Below are positions 51,979-63,898 of a DNA stretch of 64,000 nt, piece after piece (the stretch's first letter is position 1; every line of letters starts with the position of its first letter). The translations under genes and the position numbers were made by a program. The notes under the pieces were generated by a model. The model was not told the DNA's origin and made no database searches. It saw nothing but the letters and a program-made list of their open reading frames with translations. This stretch comes from Rhypophila decipiens (taxonomy: Eukaryota; Ascomycota; Sordariomycetes; Sordariales; Naviculisporaceae): the NCBI GenBank assembly GCA_033297075.1, contig MU858183.1, forward strand, positions 1 through 64,000, given 5' to 3'.

Positions 51979-53439
51979 CTAGAATAACCCGCCAGCCAAA
52001 AGCTGAACCCAACCCACAAGAAGCCACAGCCCAAAAATACCTCCCCTCGCGAAAAGAGACGAGGAGAAGAGTATCGAAGAAGATCCAGCCGTTGCGGGAG
52101 CAGACCCGCCATCTCCACCGGACCCCCCGGGAACAGGGTACGCTGTCACTGTGGCTGTTGCGATTGCCGAAGAAGATGGTGTCGGTGTGGGAATGCCGGA
52201 TGTGAATGGCACCGAGTTTGTTGTTTTTGCGCCGGTGAATGCGGGGCTTTGGGTTGAGAGGGACGGGTTGGGCTGTGCGTTTTCGTTGGAGGGGTTTAGG
52301 ACACTATTTTCCTTTTTGTCAGTATTGTGTTTATTAATGGTTTGTTGTGTGCTGTTTGTGGTAGCGTGTGGTCATGACGGGGCCATCTTATGAGATGGGC
52401 TGTGTCCAGGATGTACAAAAAGGGGCTTGTAAACAAAACGTAAAAGGGGTAACTGCAAAAGCCTGTGAACCCCCGATCCGATGCAACCGCCCACCCAACC
52501 GGAAAAGAGAAAAAACAAAAGGAGGAAGACTTACTTGTCACAAATATGAACAACTCCATTGTTGGCAAACAAATTCGCCTTGATGATCCTGGCGCTGTTG
52601 ACGAAAATCCCGCCATCTTCAACCCGGATGTGTACTTCATTCCCTTCACTCGTCGTCACGCTCTGGTTCGTCATTTGCGCCGTGTAAACCACCTTTCCCT
52701 TGAGAACATGGTACCCCATCAGCGACGCCAGTTCCGACGCGCTCATGTCAGCAATGACAGCGCCGATGGCGTTGAACCCCGCATTGGAGGGCGCAAAGAT
52801 GGTGATTTCGCTTTCTGAATTGATTGACTCGACCAGACCGGACTGGGAAAATGCACCCTGTGCGGCGGTCAAGTTCGCGTTGATCAAGGTGTCCGAAATG
52901 TTGGCGGGTATGGTCAGGACATCGTCGATAATGTGAATTGTCCCGCCTGTAAAGTTGAAGTCGCCTTGCTGGACAGATGCACTGTTCTGGTTGCCTGACT
53001 GGAAGGAAATGGCGCCGTTGACGAGGTTGCCTGCTACTCGCTGGCCTCCGGTGACGTTGGTGTAGGCCGTGTCGTTCATCAAGGTCGTGACGATCGAGGG
53101 CGAATCTGACGAGGTGGAAAAGTTGGATGTGAACCAGACGCCTTGGAATACGTGATATTTGAGGAATGCCTCGACCATGCCCGAGTCTGAGGCCATGGCG
53201 TCCATCACCGCGTCGTTGGCTTGGAGTTTGTTGAGTGCAACATTGCTTGGTGCGAGGACAGTAATGTCTTTGGCGTCGGCGAGCTGGGCGAATAGCGCTT
53301 GTTGGCCGGCGAGGAAATTGTTGAGGACGGAGAGGGTGTTGTTGTGGGCGTCTAGGACGTTGGCGAGGGTGCTTGCCGAGGCCTTTGTGGCGAGAAGGGC
53401 GAGGAGAAGTGAGACGAAACGGCGTTTTATTCCTGCCAT
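51979..53439 (-). CDS. GPI-anchored fasciclin (FAS1) protein
   Basis: Two exons, 53439-52535 and 52303-51979, give 409 residues; donor CAA|GTAAGT, branch TACTGAC, acceptor AATAG, frame kept across the FAS1 end motif (VVHICDNVLNP). Signal peptide at 1-22 (MAGIKRRFVSLLLALLATKASA). Two FAS1 domains: ~24-165 (core DITVLAPSNVALNKL, GGTIHIIDDVLTIP) and ~170-305 (core EITIFAPSNAGFNAIG, NNGVVHICDNVLNP). A Ser/Thr/Pro-rich linker follows, and a C-terminal hydrophobic tail typical of GPI addition (SSSILFSSSLFARGGIFGLWLLVGWVQLLAGG). Several N-glycosylation sequons. Role: cell-surface adhesion or matrix interaction, by family. Confidence 0.93.
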
Positions 53440-55961
53440 TCTGGATCGTTTGTAGGGAGATCAAGGGGCTGCTGAATTTGTTGTCTTGGCGAGGCGAAAA
53501 GGGTGAAATAACACTGAACGAATGGATGGCTTTGTCGAAACAATAGCGGGGTATCTTTCGCTAAGAACAGGAGAGAAGCAAGATGAGAAACTGATGATGA
53601 TGATAATGGAGAGAAGAAGGCATTATCTCTGGGATAATCAGCACATTTTATCTAGATTCATTGAGAGGAAAAGGTCTGTCCTTCCCTGGTTGTCCATCGC
53701 CACTGTTCTTTTCATCCAAGACGAGACTCATGACCCTTTGTGCATTACATTGCCCCCTATGTACATGTGTGCTGAAGACTGCACCTAAAGGCACACCGAA
53801 GTGTGCATCCAAGTCCTGATCATAGAATCTCGCCTTCGTGGGGAGGAGAGAAAAGGGGAAATGTACAGACTCTGCATCAAGACTGCACGAAAAGTTGGGA
53901 CGTTTGCTCAATATGAATGCCAGGTCCGGGCTTCTGCTTCAGCCAGTACAGGTTTTCCAAGTGGTTAGGGTTCTCGGGCTCGTTCATTTGACCGGTTATG
54001 AGGAAGCAGATTCGTGTCATGATCCCAGGTTGTGGTCTTTCCTCGGGTTTGGATAACACTCCGTCCGGGATGAAACCCGGGGATCTGGCGCTAAGACTCA
54101 CCAGCCTTGTTAAGGTTTTGCCCTGCATCAACGCTGCCTATGAAGCACAACGCGCATAATGTTAGTTGGTCATTCCATACTAATGCTCGGGGTTTACTTT
54201 ATCTCTTTCTGGATTGCCAATCATATCTATATGCAAATTGGGACTCAGAGGACAATAACAATAAGCTCTCACCATCCTCACACCTAACCCCAGTAAGGGA
54301 AATTCAAAGTACATTATCATCGTGCTTACAGCGCGTGAGTCTCAGTCTCTGAGGAGATCATAGTCAAAAGTGATGGGCCCTAAGCGGGTAGTTTCTTTGT
54401 TAAACCCAACACAACCCTTTCCAAGCACTGATAAAGATGTGAATCTCGCAGTGGAGTCATGATGAAGCATTATCATAGTGAAAGACTGTGTTGCTAAATG
54501 TTCTATGAGTAAGGTGGGTTTGTAGTTCAATTGGCGGTATTTCACGTCTTATTGGAAGAGGAGGAGAAGATGTCAAAATGGAACAAAACTTATCATCATC
54601 ATGCAGGACTAGCTACAGACAGCCCTCCAAGGCTACATTAGTATTTTAGGGCCTGCATATACGCGCAGTCCAAGTCAAGAGATCTTCCAAAGTCCACGCA
54701 ATGCGCTGGCGACTCTCAGAGAGCAGTCTGGTGTTTTTGCCATCCTCTTTCCGAAAAGTGAGCATCTTTCGACACAACTGTCCTTTCCCTTGCTTGTCGT
54801 CTTTCTCTATGATCTGTCGATGTGAGTCCTTATAAATTTCATGCTTTGGAGTTGGAGAAAAGTCTTGCTTGTTGTTCCTTTTTCGATTATTATGCAGGAG
54901 ATGATAAGATGATAAACCTGTTGCAGTCCTCTGTCCATAAGAGATTCATTGCCATGTTGCGATGCTACCCGCTCATGATAACATTAGTTGAACTTATGAA
55001 GGTGGAAGAGTGGCTTCATTACTATTACAAACTCATCCTCTTGATGGTATCATAGACTCGGAGAGTCTTTCCCGAGTGGGAGGCGAACCGGAGAAAGTAG
55101 CCCGGTAGTTGTGTAGGTAACGAGTCACTTCGCTCAGGAGAATCATGCTCAGATTTCAGCAGAGAGAGAAAAAGTCAGCTCTCGTCCCAAAGATCGCAAC
55201 ACGGAACGGGGCTCTCCAAGCAATGTAATATCCCAGATATGAGCCGTAATCAATCAAAGTGGTATTTTTAGGTGATTTCCATTCCATCGGCTAATATCAC
55301 AGCTTCTGCTTTCTGTCCGTGAGTGGTGAATACCCGGATATTTCACTGACTTGCCCCGTTGCATCAGGAACCAGTTGCCCGGGACAGAATGGGTTGGAGA
55401 CTGTGCCAAATGTGTCTACACACCCAGGATCTAGTAAAAGACTCGTGATATTATACTGTGAAAAGTTCAAGACTTGGGTGCCGGCATGTTTCCCTTACCA
55501 CCTGATGCTGTGGCCCTTCCATTTCCCAGTCTGATCGGATATGCCAAGACGTCAGCTGTCGGACACGGCAAGCAATCAGAGAAATCCATCCATCGGACCT
55601 TGACAGATGTAGTGTATTCATCTCCCGTACCGATCCGTCTTTGGTTCCCGGGTCTCGTCTCCCTCTTGGCAGGTCCCCAGCGGAGACGATAAACAGACCA
55701 AGTTCTAGACTACCCCGTCCGTATAGGAACCCAGCAAGCGAGTCACGGTTCCATCGATAACACCCTGGTTTAATACAGCGTGGTAGTGTACTCCCAGCAT
55801 GCGGAACTCGTCCGAGAGGGTAGCGAGTCCCGAAATCGAATCGTGGTTTCTGGACTGATATCAGTAGCTGGACGCCAATAAAAATACTCGATACTGCCCC
55901 CATTTTGCCCAAGAGACGGTCTTGTCGTAGGACCATCTCATAGTCATTCCAGAACACCAGG
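53440..55961. other. Long intergenic stretch, no gene seen
   Basis: About 2.5 kb between divergent genes. A 233-residue minus-strand frame at 55451-56152 runs antisense into the beta-lactamase-like gene and is a shadow. Nothing else convincing. Confidence 0.5.
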
Positions 55962-58074
55962 ATGCGCCGCATTTTGGTCGCCCTCGCGGCGATAGCCAAC
56001 CTCGGCACACCCATCAACGCCAAAGCCAATTGTCCCCTGTACGGGCCTCTATTCCCCCGACCGACGAACCTCGCCCAGAGCCTGGCGATACAAATAGCGG
56101 GATACACGCTCGACGACGTATTCACGCGTGCCATTGACAATGACAGCAGCACCGGATCCGACCACTTTTCGTACGCTGTCGAGGTGTTTTCTGGGAGCGA
56201 GAAGAAGCCGCTTTGGTCGCACTACTGGACAGCACCGAATCTGCCGAGCTTCAATTCATCGGGCGTACAAAAGGTAGACAGCAACACGGTGTTTCGGATC
56301 GGGAGCATCACCAAGGTCTTTACAGTCTTGACCTTTCTCGCCACCGTGGGGGATGGCATCTGGAATGACCCCGTCACCAAGTACGTCCCCGAATTTGCGG
56401 AATTAGCAAAGAAGGACCCTGGCGGCTCGATGTGGGCGCCAGACTGGGACTCAATTACGGTCGGGTCGCTGGCTAGTCAGACTTCGGGGATCATAAGAGA
56501 TTGTGAGTTGGCTCTATTATTCGGTCTCTGAGAGTGGGATGGCAGTTAACAGTCCAAACACAGACGCCCTCCTTGGAGAACTTGCATATCAGGTCCCGTT
56601 GGAAGACTTGCGCAAGATTGGCTTTCCCGATATTCCCATCGAAGAATTTCCCCCATGCGGAATCAACCCGACATGCAACAGGACCCAGATCATGAAGGGA
56701 ATGGGGAGGACGCCCCCTTCCTTTCCCCCCGGCACGACACCAACGTATTCAGACCTGGGGTTTGTATTCCTTGGAAACATCGCAGAGAAGGTCACGGGAA
56801 GAGACTTCAAGTCGCTTGTGCAAGACGCGGTTCTGACGCCGCTAAATCTAACGCACACGTTCGTCTCGGTCCCGAGGGACGAGCTGGGGGTAATCCCAGG
56901 AAATCGGTACAAGACATCGTGGGCGTTCGAAATGGGCGAGGAGTCTGCGTAGGTTCTAGCAACCTCCATCAGAATTAATAATGCAAATCAGTATGGCTGA
57001 TATTGTGTTTTGATACAAACAGAACAGGAAACATGTGGACCTCGGTAGGGGATCTCTCGGCGTTGGGGCGAGGCATCATGCGCTCGACGCTCCTCAAACC
57101 AGCCATGACCCGACGCTGGCTCAAACCCATAGCCTTTACCTCGGACCCCAAGTCCATGGTGGGCATGCCATGGGGAGTGCGACAGATCAACATCTCTCAG
57201 GGTAAGCATTTCACTCACCTCAACCCGTTCGTCCCTTTTGCTAACCCAAGCTGGTCCAGACTCGCCATACCAATTCGTCCACACCTTCAACAAAATCGGC
57301 TCGCTGGGCTCCTACACGTCCATGCTAGCCATCATCCCGGAGCTCGACATCGGCTTCAGCATCCTCGCAGCCGGCGACCCTCCGCCAGGATTAGCCATGG
57401 ACATCGCCGACACCCTGACAAAGACTTATATCCCGACCCTGATGTACGTAGCGCGGTACCAAGCCAACCTCACCTATTCGGGGGAGTACCGCTATGTCTC
57501 TCCAAATACCACCACAACCAGCGGGACAAATTCCACCACCGCTGCGCCATTCCAAAACTCAACTAGCACATCCACTGCCACCGGTGCGCCATTCCCAACA
57601 AGTAGCAGCGGTACTAGTTCCAACAGCAGCAGCACAAGAAACCCATACCCCCCCGGCGCAACAGTCTCCCTGCGAATATCAACCGACCCTTCCCTGCCGG
57701 GCCTAGGCGTCCAAAACTGGACAGCCAACGGGGTCGACATGGGCCTGATAGCAGTCGCCATAGGATCAAACATTTCCGAGTCGTACATAGAGAAAGTTCG
57801 CCCCTCGGTACGTCTTTATCCGACGACATTTGAGGAAAAGACTACGGGTGGCGGTAAGAAGATTGCCTTCAAGGCGGTGTTTGAAGATGTCGGACTTGAA
57901 GCGAATACGAATGGCAGTATGAGTACCGATTGTGCTTCGTGGGTTGGGGTTACGAGTGTCGTGTATGGGAGTCGGCCGCTGGATATGTTCGTTTTTGAGG
58001 TTGATGAGGAGGAGGGTGTTGTGCGGGCGGTTGAGAATGCTGCTTTGAGGGTGAGGATGGAAAAGGTTAGTTGA
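55962..58074 (+). CDS. Secreted beta-lactamase/penicillin-binding-like protein
   Basis: Four exons, 55962-56502, 56564-56948, 57023-57201 and 57260-58074, give 639 residues, with donors GTGAGT, GTAGGT and GTAAGC and frame kept throughout. Signal peptide MRRILVALAAIANLGTPINA. Class C beta-lactamase-type signatures: SxxK is SITK at 115-118 (VFRIGSITKVFTVL), the Tyr motif is YSD at 242-244 (TPTYSDLGFVFLGNI), and KIG at ~380-382 (FNKIGSLGSYTSM). GNMWTSVGDLSALGRGIM lies between. The third exon of the family is in place. A Ser/Thr/Asn-rich zone (~470-530) interrupts the C-terminal domain. Fungal members are esterase or amidase-like; true beta-lactamase activity is uncertain. Confidence 0.87.
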
Positions 58075-58593
58075 TTGAATTGAGTGAGGTATTATGGAAA
58101 GCTGACTGGTACCGTCGGGACATTTCTTTGTATTTTCGGATGAGATTTTGTATGATTTGGGAGAATATCAATAAATGAGCTGAGTCAATGCTGGTTTGGT
58201 CGAGTTCGTTGCTTTATTTGACGTGTCTCTGTTCTCGCTATCTCGTCCGAGTTTGCTCCTAGGAAAAAAAGCCAAGGCGGTGAACACTCAGACGCCCATA
58301 CCGGAGCGAGTGGAAGCCGGGAAATTTTCGGCCGGAGGTCTGCAATTCCGTATCGGGGGGGAGCTGCTCCGTATGTGGGTCCGGATCGGATTCACTTCGG
58401 CACATCCTACCGGCCTGGGACTATCAATCGGCGGACGGGCACTGAAAACACCTATCGGGGTAACCGGTGGTGGGAAATGGGAATCATAAATCAAGTCACT
58501 CGGTTCAGTTGTAAATTACTTCTTAATAGACCAAATAACACCTTTACTCTGTCCTGTTCATATCCAAAGGCAACCAAGTCTTCATGTTGAGCC
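58075..58593. other. Intergenic between convergent genes
   Basis: About 520 bases, nothing recognised. Confidence 0.5.
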
Positions 58594-59688
58594 TCAATTG
58601 TCCATCTTCATCATCTTCAAACTCTCGTGGTAATCCGACGTGCCCCCATTAGGATCCCGATCGCGAGTCTTGCAATTGCTGTACTTCTTGCCCGGGCCAT
58701 GCGCACCCTTGATCTCCATAAACGTCTGCCCCTTTGCCTGGAGCATCGTCTTGGCGGCGTCTTCGTACCACCCGTTGATGAAATCGCCATGGAAGCAATA
58801 TCCTTCTCCTATCTGTAATTTTGTAGCTTTGTTAGCCGAGTCTGCACCTGCAATTTCTTTTCCTTTTTTTGGTTGACATACCTCCCCACAAGCCAACTTG
58901 ATAGGCGGTACGCCCTTCCAGCCATTCTTGATAACGCCCCGTGTGTTGTACCGTACACTAAACCTCAGACTAGGAACCCTTTTCATATTGGCGGGACAGC
59001 GCCCCCCCGGCGAGGCAGCAGCGTAGGTGTACTCGGTCAGCTTATTAGGGTTGACACAGTCGGGAAAGCGCAAGATGGCCTGTAAATGAGCTGAGCAAGT
59101 TGAGCGTGGCAGAGCTGCTCGAGGCCGGGTATTGCGGTCTTCGGGGCCGTTGCCATCGCACCACCAGGTTATCATGTTGAGGTCCTCGCGCACATCCGCT
59201 TGGGACTTGGCCGAGGCGTTGCCGGCTATCATGTAGAGGTTTGGGGGGTAGGGGATTTCTGCGCGGTCGATTTGCTCGTAGTAGGTCTTGAATGTTGCTG
59301 GGTAGATTTCGGTGTAGGTCTCGTTGTCTTTTGGACCGGTGACGTAGTAGAGTGTTGGGGCCCCTTTTGACAAGTACAGTGGTTTTGGTTAGTCGAGGCC
59401 TCGAGGGAGGATCACAGGCCAATGGCAACAGGCTAATAAGATGCGAGAATAAGACGTACAGTACACAGACATGTCATTTGCATTCTCTCCTGAAGGACAT
59501 CCCTTCTGCAGCTCCTCCGTTGTGGGAAGGTCCTTGGTCAGCGCGTCGGATCCGTAGAATGAGTGCATATGGGAGATGTATTTCCCCGGTGAGACGATTG
59601 GATCCATGTTCTTGCGCATGAAGGGCTTGTGCTCGACCACCGTCAGGGCCGAGGCTGCCCCAACCAAGAGGGCGACGGCGGACTTCAT
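58594..59688 (-). CDS. Secreted DUF1996 domain protein (copy 2)
   Basis: Three exons, 59688-59460, 59363-58882 and 58812-58594, give 309 residues; donors GTACGT and GTATGT, acceptors CAAAAG and TTACAG, frame kept. The start MKSAVALLVGAASALTVVEH is a signal peptide. DUF1996 hallmarks: MDPIVSPGKYISHMHSFYG, SDALTKDLPTTEELQKGCPSG, SVYWAPTLYYV, the Cys-rich WWCDG and FPDCVNPNKL, and the closing GYCFHGDFINGW. Differs from copy 1 (10003-11245) in length and intron positions, so the two are old paralogues. Extracellular, unknown activity. Confidence 0.87.
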
Positions 59689-60382
59689 CGTTACTACCTC
59701 TTCTGTCGTAGGTGTGATACTGCCCAAAATGCGCTTGGATGAGGCCGAGTATCTCTCAAAGGTGAAAAGCAAAGAGGGGTGCGTGATGAAGTGCTGGAGA
59801 GGAAAATGCCTGCAATTATATCGAGCTGTGAGGAGGCACAAATAGCCCCCGAAATGATCTATTGCTACATAGCAGACGTAGAGCATCATGTCCCACGGTG
59901 TATACAATGCCGAGCCTTTGTCCATGTCCAAGTTCGAGGTACGGCTAATGTAAACAGTTAATACAAGCACGGGGTGTGATTGCAACGGTTGAATTCCAGG
60001 GTCACCATCTATATCACCAATGGCCTCTTGTCTCCTCGCCCCGCGTTGCTATTGGCGGCATGGGATTTCCCCCGAATCAATATTGAGGATGTGCATGTCC
60101 CGGTAGTTGGGTGTTCGCTTGAGCTGTCTCGGTACTTGCATGCCATGATATATTGCGGTTGGCAGCTGAAGGGAAGGCTTGTTCTTGAGTTCAGACAGTA
60201 TCCAAGTAACAGGATGCAATAATAGATCCGAATATACAATGTGCAGAGTATTATAACAAGTTTATATTTTTAGGTACCAGACGCCTGCCAAATGGACATG
60301 GCTACGCAAAGAGTTCATCCTTTCCCTTTCTTGCAAAGCTAACAAGTCATCATTCACTCATATTCCTCAATGCCGGGGTATA
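59689..60382. other. Intergenic, 5' flank of DUF1996 copy 2
   Basis: About 690 bases; no supported frame. A TATAAT-like stretch lies about 130 bases before the ATG on the minus strand. Confidence 0.5.
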
Positions 60383-62480
60383 TCACCTCCTCCGCCTGAC
60401 CTTCTTCTCTCCCTCGGGCCGCGCAGCCATGACCTCTTCCTTCTTGCCCTCCGAATGGCCTTGCACGCCGGGATAAAAGTTGGCATGTTCCTCCTTCACG
60501 CCGGCCGGTTTCTCAGCCTGGACGCCAGGGTATAATTCTGCCGCGCCCTCAGGCTTAGTTGCAGGCTCCTTCTTTTGTCCTTCCGGCTTCACTTCGGTAC
60601 TGGGCTTAGCCTCGGCATCGGCATCCTCGTGTCCCTTTTCGTTCTGTTGACCCTCTCCCGCATCAGTCTTTGCCCCATGGGAATGTGCATGATTGACACT
60701 ATTCCCAGCCTCCGAAGACTCAACCTTTTGACCCTGCCCCTGAAACCTCGGTTCACTGGGCGGATATGCAGGCTCTGAATCCTCCTCAGACTCTTCACCC
60801 TTCTCATCCTCACCCTCAACTTCCGGCTCCGGTTCCGGCGTCGGTTCTGACCGCGGTCTAGTAATCGGCGGCCTAGTCCTAACCGTCCTCCGCGGGCCCG
60901 TCGGCGTAACCCTGCCCTCCAGATTATGATAGCTATACGCAAACCACTCATCACACCCCTCGTAGCAAGTATACGTCTCATGAAAGACCACATACTCGTA
61001 CTGCATCGCCTGAGCCCAGAGCGTCTTCTCCACAACATCCCACCGCGTGGTCGTCAACTTTGGCGGTTCCGTGGGTGAAGGTGGTTGTTGGTTCAAAACA
61101 AACTGCTCACCACCTCCTCGCCGGGGGAGCGAGCCCCGATTAGGCAACATTGCGTCGTCTTCAGCGCCCAGTGTCATGACCACATCGCGATTAGCGAGCG
61201 CCCAGACATTAGTCGCTTTACAGAGCGGCATTCGATGAAACTGTAACGAGAATGTCTTGCCGTCGTGGGCGGTGCTGCTGGCAAAGGCATCTTCGTCGTT
61301 GTACTTAAATGGGTAGTGGGTTGGGCAGCAGACAAAGGCTGAATGAGTGGCGCTGTAGATCTTTGTAGGGCCGTACTCGTCTAGCATGCCTTCGTCGTAG
61401 GGGTAGTGCGTGGAGGAGTGGACTGCTGTGTAGCCGACTGGGCAAGCTGAGTAAAAGGTTGTGGTGCTATCCGGGCCGATGGTTCGGTCTGTGTGCTGGT
61501 GGACTCCTTGGTAGCAGGCTGTGTTGTAGCCGTCGTCGGGGGAGCCGGCTTTGGCGACGGTGCATTTTAGCCAGGGCGGAGAGCGGGTCATTACGTCGCT
61601 TGGCTCGACGAGATGGCATTTTGAGGAGACGAGCCAAAGGTTGGACTTGGAGAGACAGGAAGGGGCGGGAGTGAACTGGGTGACAGGGTGAGACGGTGGT
61701 GGGACGTAGGAGTCTGTCGGTGCGCTTGTGGGAGTGGGCGTTGACACTAGGGGGTTGATGCTATCTATGCAGCTGCTGCCGAAGCATGTGGACGTCGTCG
61801 ATGGGCCTTCATAGAGGAACTTTTGGATGTACTGGGGAGTGGCGAATAGAGCACCGCCGTCCCAGTTTGCCGTTGTCGTGGCAAGGGTTGGTGATGTTGA
61901 GCGTGTTATTGTCAGGTTCTTGCCTGACAACTGGGGAACTGAGGATGCTTTGCATAGACTGTCTGTGTTGATCACCACTGACCATGTCCTCCCCTTGATA
62001 ACAGTTGGGGATGTATCTGGCTTTCCGCTTGGGGCAGCAAATTCGTATGCTCTGCATTACCGTATTGTCAGCGATACCATGAGAAGGAATGCGCCGAGTC
62101 AACTCAACTTACCCAGCAGGACAGCAGGTCGTCTGCACAAGCTTGATACCATTGCCAAATGTCGTCGTATCCTCGGCCGCCGCCGTCATGCTCTGGGGAC
62201 AATCGCTGTAGACGGTACCGGGGGCAGTGAAAGCGTTATACTGGTAACACGAGGTGTCCTGTGCATTTCCGTTCTGTCTTGGACCGAGCACTGTGTATGG
62301 GCATTCCAGCGACTGGACATAGGTATCGGTCGGCTTTCCTATAGGAAATGCCGGGTAATATGTCGAGCATCCTGTCGTCTGTAACCACAGGTTGGAGGGC
62401 GTGAAGCACGTGGGGGCTGGAGTGAAGACGGTCGTGATGGTGTTGATGTGTGTTACCGTGTATCCGGCAATGCTGGCCAT
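60383..62480 (-). CDS. Cys-rich tandem-duplicated protein with charged tail
   Basis: Two exons, 62480-62113 and 62051-60383 (donor GG|GTAAGT, branch CGCTGAC, acceptor TGCAG), give 678 residues. ATG at 62480; no clear signal peptide. The protein repeats one module twice: FTPAPTCFTPSNLWL near residue 18 and FTPAPSCLSKSNLWL near residue 248. Each repeat is followed by a Pro/Cys stretch and a CCP motif (QTTCCPA; AFVCCPTHYPF). After the second copy comes a Trp/Tyr/Cys region (CYEGCDEWFAYSYH), then a ~170-residue disordered tail rich in Glu, Lys and Pro with the repeat YPGVQ (LYPGVQAEKPAG; FYPGVQGHSEG). Such two-copy extracellular-looking modules are known in fungi without named function. An upstream first exon bearing a signal peptide may be missing. 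Confidence 0.7.
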
Positions 62481-63898
62481 GGTCGTATTTTCTACGGCGC
62501 AAGGGACTGGCCCTTGAGCTCGTGTCGCAGCGTTCACTCGGGTTCAATTGTTGCGATTGCGACAATGTTCAAGGCGGGAAAGAGCGCATGCGACAGTTGT
62601 TCAAAGACTTCTGTTGGATGGAAAAATTGGGTGAAGGACGGGAGCGGAAAAGAAGAATGGCACAGGTCAAGCGAGTCACGACACCGACAAATCCAGCCAC
62701 AGGCACCAACAAACAAAAGGCCCCCTTATCCATCATGTTTGCTGTGCTGACGAAGAGAGCCCGACTTGTGTGTTTGTGCATTGCGTTTTCCAGTCAATCG
62801 CGTTGTCTGGTTGCTATCGAAAGCCACAGATTACGGGATATTGCAACATCATGCCCGACGTGGTTGGTAAGAATGCTCCGGCCGCCAGGGGCATTCACGA
62901 TGGTATCAGCCAGACCTTGCCAAAATGGGCGTGACATGAAGCTGATTGGACCCTAGCTTGGCACTTTTCGTCCTTACGAGCACATCATCCGGCTCTGCTC
63001 AGCCGCTCTGGGGGTCTAGAGCGCCGAAGGATCAGGTACGGAGGAGACAGGACGAAAAGTGCGGATACGGCACGGTGTGCGACCCCTTTTGGCGGATGAA
63101 CAGGATCAGGATTGGATTGGGGATATCCGAGGGTTACGTATGTCCTCGGAGGCTGAGGCGGTGCAACGAAGAATTTTGTGGGTGAGCGTATAGCGTATGG
63201 GTTAAACAACGGTCTTGAGAAATTCGCGAGTCCAATTTTCATCATTCGACTCGATATCAAGCAAGGTCGACGAGCACGCGACATGCTGTCCAACCCCTGG
63301 AGAAGCTGAATCTCAGTGGATGACCAAGGGTCCAAAGATCCCTGGATGAAACCCCATGTCGCTGACCAAGCAGGCAGCCGATTCGTCTGTTCGTGTGCTG
63401 ACTTGTTTGCTTCAGTGCTTGACGGGTAATATTTCCTTCCTGGTTGACAGCGAGAATTCCAGGACCCAATGATTGTGGTGGAAATAGGTATCTGTAACAC
63501 GACCATGTTCTTGATGTCGTCAATATGGAATCAACGCCGAGAGAGAGACAAGTTCAACAGTGGGGGACCTTGTTGCTTCTCTTGGCGGCCAAGAAGGATC
63601 CTGCACGGGTTTCGGAACGAACCCTGGGCGTTGATAAGATCTTATCTGAGGTTCCCGGCCAATCGGCCCAGGACTCCACCCAAGAAATGTGGAGGGGCAG
63701 CAAGCAGTGGACTGCCACCTCTCACCGCCAAAAATTTCTGGGGACTGCAGCTGCAACCGAGTTCTCCAAAATCAACTGGCGAAGAGCATCGCGACACCCG
63801 TCACATATTCAACAACCAACACGAGTAAGCCCATATCGCAGTCCAATCGAAGTCTCATATTGCAATTGGTCTTGATCTCTTCACAATCACGCACAACA
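62481..63898. other. Intergenic between divergent genes
   Basis: About 1.4 kb holding both promoters. Weak overlapping frames only. The last 60 bases before the right-hand ATG are T/C-rich then A/C-rich (CACAACA), as expected of a fungal leader. Confidence 0.5.

Noticed and set aside
54515..54545. tRNA D-arm-like string TAGTTCAATTGGCGG
   Set aside because: No anticodon stem or T-arm follows; chance match.
55451..56152. 233-residue minus-strand open frame
   Set aside because: It runs antisense across the start and signal peptide of the well-supported beta-lactamase-like gene, has no motif and no own promoter; a shadow frame.
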